The notes beneath the pieces are model-generated. The model saw only the letters and a program-made list of their open reading frames with translations, was not told where the DNA came from and did no database searches. DNA of 64,000 nt from Metaphire vulgaris (taxonomy: Eukaryota > Annelida > Clitellata > Crassiclitellata > Megascolecidae): NCBI GenBank assembly GCA_018105865.1, contig CM030865.1, positions 12,302,613-12,366,612 of the forward strand. Reading direction: 5' to 3'. The translations under genes were made by a program, and so were the position numbers. Of the stretch, positions 35,300-64,000 are shown in pieces (positions within the stretch are counted from its first letter, which is position 1; each line of letters opens with the position of its first letter).

Positions 35300-36118
35300 A
35301 TGAGTGGCGTTTCAATAGAGGAGGTGTACCCATCCGTCCCGTCACAGAATCTGATGTTCATGTTGGAGGGGATGACCTACAAAGTGACTCTTCGAGACCA
35401 GACCCCTTCGAAGTCGACCGTTCAGGCCTGGACCAACCAGTACGACGCCGACCACAGCGACGGCAACTGGCACGCGGTCGACCTCGACCTCCTGAAGTCA
35501 AGTCCAGACGGAACGCTTCATTTCTACGGAAAGTCCGTCATCATCACAAGTGACCGTGATTTTCGATTTACTTTCCGATATCGGCTACGTGACGGCGACG
35601 ACTGGACATGGTCGCACCCTTACATGGTCGACGGGGAGGTTCACGTCGAGAGCCCGCGTCTCTACGACTCGTGGACGAAGGGTCCGGACTTCACCCACAT
35701 CCTGGAGAAGGTCTATTTGGGTAACTTCATAGCAGCCACAAACGCCCGTCAGTGCAACTTCACTCACGTTCTGAATGTCGCCGACAACCTGGACATGGTC
35801 TACTCCGCCGACGACAAAGTCGTTTACAAGAAGATAGCGATGAAAGACGGTGCACACAATCCAATTGAACCAGAACTAGTGAAGCAGGCAGTGGACTGGT
35901 TGTTCGAAAACAACAAAGGCAACAACCGAATATTGGTGAACTGTAGGGCTGGCATTGGGCGAGCTGGGTCAGTGGGGGTTGCATTTGTCTATGCAAGAAA
36001 GCCAGAGATATCTTTTGAAGAAGCAAAAGAACAGGTTTTATCAAAGCGTTTCATTTATCCACATGCTGGTCTAAAAGAAACTCTGGCCGTTCTTTTTAAG
36101 AGAAATCAAAATCATTGA
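35300..36118 (+). CDS. Single-exon dual-specificity-phosphatase-like protein with N-terminal beta-rich domain
   Basis: An intact 272-residue frame with no introns, in a region where all other genes are heavily split. Residues ~20-118 are rich in predicted beta strands and aromatic residues (YKVTLRDQ, FRFTFRYRLRDGDDWTWS), resembling carbohydrate-binding or Ig-like sandwiches; I cannot name the family. Residues ~130-268 look like a dual-specificity phosphatase domain: EKVYLGNFIAA, then THVLNVADN, a candidate general-acid Asp at 183, and the P-loop VNCRAGIGRAGS with Cys215 and Arg221. The usual His before the catalytic Cys is Asn214, so activity may be altered. Laforin pairs a CBM20 with such a domain, so a glycan-phosphatase role is conceivable but unproven. 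Codon third positions are G/C-rich up to about codon 178 and clearly A/T-richer afterwards. A TATA-like run lies at 35269-35279 and an AATAAA at 36660-36665. Confidence 0.85.
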   Translation: MSGVSIEEVYPSVPSQNLMFMLEGMTYKVTLRDQTPSKSTVQAWTNQYDADHSDGNWHAVDLDLLKSSPDGTLHFYGKSVIITSDRDFRFTFRYRLRDGDDWTWSHPYMVDGEVHVESPRLYDSWTKGPDFTHILEKVYLGNFIAATNARQCNFTHVLNVADNLDMVYSADDKVVYKKIAMKDGAHNPIEPELVKQAVDWLFENNKGNNRILVNCRAGIGRAGSVGVAFVYARKPEISFEEAKEQVLSKRFIYPHAGLKETLAVLFKRNQNH

Positions 36119-37657
36119 TGATCAGCTGCACTCAGGAAAAGTACGAGTTGCATTACGGCTGCAGATTTGATTTTTTAAAAGCAGCTCGCAGAAAAACATA
36201 ACATTTCGGCCAATGTTTCTATAGCTTGCTGTCTTGTACAAGACACTAAAAATGCAATTAAAAGCCAATATGCTTTGGACATATTGAAGGAGTCTCATAA
36301 GCCTAAAGGATTGCATATCAGTAAACATAAGCAGAAAACATCGACTTAATCTGGATGACAGTATTAAACTGACAGGAAGGCATTTGGATTATGGAAGTGT
36401 TCATTAAAGATGTAAAACGGATATAAAACTATAGAAGCTTATATCTAGGCCTAGTGGGTCTAATAAACCAGATAACTGTTTCATTTGTGATTTGCCCACA
36501 AACTTTGCACTAAAAACGTTTTCTTTCTTGGTCCCACCGTCTGCTCTGAGCCGTTCAAAGGGCGGTGTTGCGACACAGGGACAGAGAGCATGTCTAGAAG
36601 GGACACAAATTCCACAATCATTCATGAAATCATCAATAATTATCAATAATTGTTCAAAAAATAAAACTGAACTTGAAATTTACAAATAAGACAGTGTTTG
36701 GTGAATGGCGAGCTGGCGGCCTATCACACCCTGTAAGCGTGTAGGTTAGGCCGTAATGAAACATCAGTTGATTCAGTTCTACATTAGCGTAGTTGCCTTA
36801 CATCATACAGTGTATAATTTCACTATTTTCTCGTTTAGCTTATGATAGCCATTTTCTAATTTAGCGTAAATAAGAAATCTTGTGAATTTATGTAGCGTAT
36901 TCGGAGGTAAGCAACGCCGCAGCGACTTGTTCACAGCCGCTTAATCTACCGTTGAGTTAGCCAAGCTTGTAGCCGAAATGTCAATTTCAGAGATCAGTCA
37001 CAGTGGACTGCGGCAACAACTTAAGCAATAGGCTATAGACTACGAAGGAAAAGAGAGATGATTCAACGCTGGATTTGATAGTACTTTATGTCACAACAAA
37101 AATGTGCACAAGAACAGTGCTAGTTTCATTAATGTTGACAAGGTACAGCATAGGGGCCTACCATTACATTCGAGAATATGTATGGACCATAAAGAAGTCA
37201 GGTTGTAGGGCCTAGTTCAGCTCGTGCAGCAACTCATGAGCTCAGCATAGAACAATGAATAGTGCCAGCTGGTGTTAGTGTGAAAGAGTTGGTAAGATGG
37301 GCTTTAAGCGTCCTAAATTATTCCTTACGTTTTTTCAATAGGTAGCACGTCAATAAAACAAACGGTTTTCAAAGGGTGGTGTTGCGACACGACACATCAT
37401 AATTCTCACCCAGTCATAGGCGTCAATCCATAGGGCCCGACCCCACCCCAATAATTCGGGTAGGGGGCCCAGCACTTACTATTTCTACCAATTATTCTTT
37501 TCTAGAATAAATTTTGAAAAATACACTTTAAATTCTTTAATGGCGTCTCAGCACATGCGCACACAAAAGTAGAAGTGACTATAAACAATCACCTAGAGCC
37601 GCAATAATGAAATAATTTAGGACTAATCTTTTAGCCCATTTCCTCTGATGCAATCCA

Positions 37658-37659
<2 letters not shown>

Positions 37660-37700
<41 letters not shown>
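37660..37700. repeat. (TA)n microsatellite
   Basis: About 20 TA units in the phosphatase-SPEN spacer. Confidence 0.9.
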
Positions 37701-37705
<5 letters not shown>

Positions 37706-38113
37706 GGTGAGTAAACTAAATAGTAAAAAGTACAGTATATGAGATCAAAGAGAATGCAAATTTTTAAAAACAGAACGGGATGTCCAAAAATGCCGTTGCC
37801 CCCCCATTCCGGAGCTCTGACTCAAGCAATGGGAGATCCGTACCCGGCTATAATTGCGCATTGGCGAGCACTTGTGATCAAGCTGGTGTATTGCGCTAAG
37901 CTCTCGGGCAGCGCTATAGAAATTTCGTTTTACTTACTTACTTGGCCAATGCTATAACTTGACCAACACAAACAGAATCGAGGTTAAAACTTCCACATGT
38001 CCGATCAAAAATCTGTTTAAATTACTCTGTATTAACATTTTATACAGGTGCTCTTAACTTTCAAAAGCTTCTCTATTATAGAACTTGACTTTGCAAGTGT
38101 CATTACAATTAGC

Positions 38114-38260
38114 TTATTATTATTATTATTAGTTTATATAGCACAGTAATATAGCTGGGGCTAAAGTCAAGAGTTCTTTACATATGAGTCACTTGTAAGA
38201 TTTGTTAAATACTGTGTTTTTAGGAGTTTCTTGAAGCAGCCAACTTATGTGACCACATTT
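38114..38260 (-). mobile_element. Short retroelement 3' end with (AAT)n tail
   Basis: The minus strand reads GACTTTAGCCCCAGCTATAT, then TACTGTGCTATATAAAC and AAT repeats, the same 3' end as the LINE at 14515-14705. Its inner part also shares the AAACACAGTATTTAAC region with the 12990 copy. Confidence 0.7.
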
Positions 38261-39122
38261 CTCCTTTCTTCATTAAATGAATCTTAAAAGTCAAACTACA
38301 AGGAAGTTCAATCCAAACCAGGTTCTGGTTTGATGGTAATTTTTTTGCACAAGGAACTTGTTGCCAAAGGACTAATAATTCAAGTCTATAATGATGCAAT
38401 TATAATTATTGTAGGTTTTAGTGCAGAAGATACAAAAATAGCAGCAGTAACACAGGGATGTCAATCAGTTCTACAGTGTACAGAGAATTTAAAGAACTTC
38501 TCATACTTCCAAACCCAACTTTCATTCAGCTTGCAAATTACTATTTAATCTGAGGTGCTTAGTTCTCAATAAACAAAACAATACAAAACAAAATTATACA
38601 ACAGAATGCTAAACCAAACGTTGAATGCTGCTGCTCTCCTATACACGTCAATCACGTAGCTACGTTTATCTTCATTTCATCTTTAGCTGCCAGTTGCTAG
38701 TTATTCCAGAAGCAATTTAAAGAGGTTATTTTATCACAGTCAACTTTGGCATCTTTCCAAACCAGTTAACATTTCTTTTCAAATCATCCAGTCAACACAT
38801 CTGCTGTCCAGCGTTCTTTTATGCATCAGAATTTTGGCTTTCTAGAACAATGTTTGCAATGTCATAAACCATTAACAAACCATAATGCCAATGAAAGATT
38901 TTTCAAACTGGTAGGGTGTGCCAACACCCTTAATTACATAGTCCATAGGCTACAATCCATTGTACAGTATTTTCTGGGATAAAGGGTTAAAGGCCCAACA
39001 ACCCAAAAGTAATCACAGTCAATGCTTTCATCAGTTCTGCAGAATGCACGACGCTAGCACCAGCACCAAGGGCATCGCTGCTGCCGCTGCCGATGGCGAA
39101 ACTGGCGCTCCACTCAGTGCAA

Positions 39123-62185
<23,063 letters not shown>

Positions 62186-64000
62186 CTACAGAAACAGAAA
62201 TAACTCATAAATAACACAACTGTAACCGAAAGCCAAAAACACAACTAATGAAGCACTATGTGTCTACAATTAAACCTCCTACAATGGACAAAAATTAGTT
62301 GGTGTTGAATTTTATAAGTACCCAGTCACTGTCACTACAAAACCACAAAAGTCTTTCACTCTCTAGTATATTGTATAGTAATTGCAAACACTTTCAAATG
62401 TCAGTATCATAAAATTAAGAAAACATGCATTATACCAGCACAAAATGCAAATCATTTACTTCAAATAGAAGTGTATTGAACCCTTAACAAGAACTCATTT
62501 CCACTTAAAACAGCAGATCTATGATACTCAGCTGCCCTATAAGGTAATTCCCTTCAAAAGCTGGGCTTACTTGAAAATGCCAGATAAAATTAACTGCATT
62601 CAATAGTCACTCATTATCCCATCAAGCATGGACATGCCTTCACAGTTCGCTGAACCATGGCTAAAGCCAAACAGCACACTAAGAGACCAGAGAGCGCATT
62701 GATGTACAGATCATGAATCAATACCTAGCAACATCTCAGGCCCCTGCCCTATGTTGTACACAGACAGCCTTCATGCTTAGCAACACCTAGCCTCCGTAGT
62801 CCCACATCCCACCCATCAGCCAGCGGCTAGTCACCGCTGAGTATCAGGTGACAGAGTATTGGGCTATAAACAGATGGCATATCCTTGAGGGAGAAGGAGA
62901 AGGAGATGGACGGGAGGAGACAACGGAATATTGACAAGGCTTGGGCAAAGAATCTTATCAGAGCAACCTAATTGCCAAACCCAAAGGCTCTTACATTAGT
63001 TATGCAGCAGCCAGCCAAAGCAATTCAGCCAGACGAGAGCAAGAAGCAGAACAAGAGCCGTTCTGTTCTCAGCGGTTCTGGCATCGTTCCAAGTAGCCCA
63101 CAGCCGGTATCGATTACCAAGCACAGGCCACTGCATGGGCTCACAGCAGTCTACTTGGGCAGCAATGTAGGCAGAGCCAGGCGCTTTGCCTTTGTGTGGC
63201 AGGCAAAATTTCCAAGGATTCTACCTCTCCCCCTTCTTTCATTTGCTGCTGCTTCTTCCCAACCACTGTAATAACGTCAGCATCGGTCTTCCACGTGATT
63301 TCTTTCTCTGTTTCAGGTATAGGATAGGCTTGCTTATTTTGAAACCATGGCCATTCCATTGGGCCCATCTTTTTCTTATCCTGCCTTTTTATAGGTAAGA
63401 TGAAGTATTGGTTGTATGGATGAGTTGCCCTTTGGTCTCTGCTGCCATTTCCACCTTCCAAAAGACAAGTAAACCTACATCCTTTCTAAATGTCCAAGTT
63501 TCTCAGAGGCTACCACCCTAGATTCAAGTTTGTACTCAATTACTCAGCATCAGCTCTGTTCTACCAGTAAAGGATCTCCTTCATAATAACAAATCTTCAG
63601 GACTTATGGGTCCGTCCCTTGTGAGTCTATGTCTCTAGTATGGCAAATCCTTCACTTGTTTTAACATTTCACCTAATTCCTCAAGTTTCATTTTCATTAT
63701 TTTTTTCTTCCTTGTATTGATCTACATTCCATTTTGAAGGTATCTAATCAAATTATGAATAATTCAGACACATACAAAACCTTTCAAAGGATGAAAATGG
63801 TTATTAAAACTGGAGATCAGTACCAGTACATTTGAAAGATTTTAATCAGACCCTGCAAGACTGGCTGAGTGTAGGCATGGAGCTACACTATAAAATGAAA
63901 TCAGCTGGGATATTCCTGCTTCAAAAATTCTCCAGTGAAATCACCCCATTTCCACTACCCACAAATACTAAGCTACATCTTTCATACATCCAAATGGTGT
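62186..64000. other. SPEN 5' intron running off the window
   Basis: The exon that should encode the start of RRM1 (initiator Met and the RNP2 strand) is not found here on the minus strand, so this is intron to the window edge. CpG is scarce from 62,250 to 62,640. Short open frames on both strands show no domain. Confidence 0.55.

Larger units (their letters stand above)
36119..39122. other. Convergent intergenic region between phosphatase gene and SPEN
   Basis: Three kilobases without a supported gene. It holds a (TA)n tract at 37660-37700, a retroelement end at 37840-37950 (CAGCGCTATAGAAATTTCGT then TTACTTACTTACTT), and another LINE-type 3' end at 38114-38260. The SPEN 3' UTR should occupy the right side. 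Short open frames here show no recognisable domain. Confidence 0.5.

Noticed and set aside
63141..63461. Possible 5' SPEN exon in the right-hand 1.8 kb
   Set aside because: No frame carries the expected RRM1 start (an HLWVGNLP-like strand); the first exon must be outside the window.

Overview
This is a 64 kb piece of an intron-rich animal nuclear genome. Short coding exons have GT..AG borders, intron positions match those of bilaterian orthologues, and the introns hold (ATT)n microsatellites, LINE 3' ends, a tRNA-derived SINE and hAT-like MITEs. I read it as an invertebrate, probably marine, but the sequence does not fix the phylum. No viral, plasmid or bacterial operon structure is visible.

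Layout from left to right. (1) Positions 59-4554, plus strand: the last exons of an LRRC9-like leucine-rich-repeat protein. One intron carries a ~2.45 kb tandem array of a ~322 bp unit. (2) 5229-16560, minus: WDR36/UTP21, a nucleolar WD40 protein of ribosome biogenesis, 20 exons, 879 codons, complete. (3) 17784-20341, minus: NUDT22, a UDP-sugar hydrolase-family protein, 3 exons, 301 codons, complete. (4) 20342-22572: a spacer with a GC-rich minisatellite and four MITE-like elements. (5) 22573-33527, minus: TECPR2, an autophagy/secretory-pathway scaffold, 16 exons, 1457 codons, complete, ending in a conserved LC3-interacting motif. (6) 35300-36118, plus: a single-exon gene joining an N-terminal beta-rich domain to a dual-specificity-phosphatase domain with an altered signature (Asn in place of His before the catalytic Cys). 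(7) 39123-62185, minus, 5' end beyond the window: SPEN (SHARP/MINT, split ends), four RRMs, two giant disordered exons and a C-terminal SPOC domain. The reading frame breaks once near 43.93-44.01 kb.

I spliced the genes by hand. The exon sets of WDR36, NUDT22 and TECPR2 each sum to a multiple of three with phases agreeing at every junction. SPEN agrees at every junction except for a single-base deficit in one giant exon. The genes do not form an obvious pathway; they are ordinary conserved housekeeping or regulatory genes. The items most worth a second look are the phosphatase fusion gene with its internal codon-composition switch, the SPEN frame break, the LRRC9-intron satellite, the sharp CpG-composition boundary in the 5' intron of SPEN, the matching 3' ends of a LINE and seven short interspersed repeats, and several MITEs with exact 8-bp target duplications.
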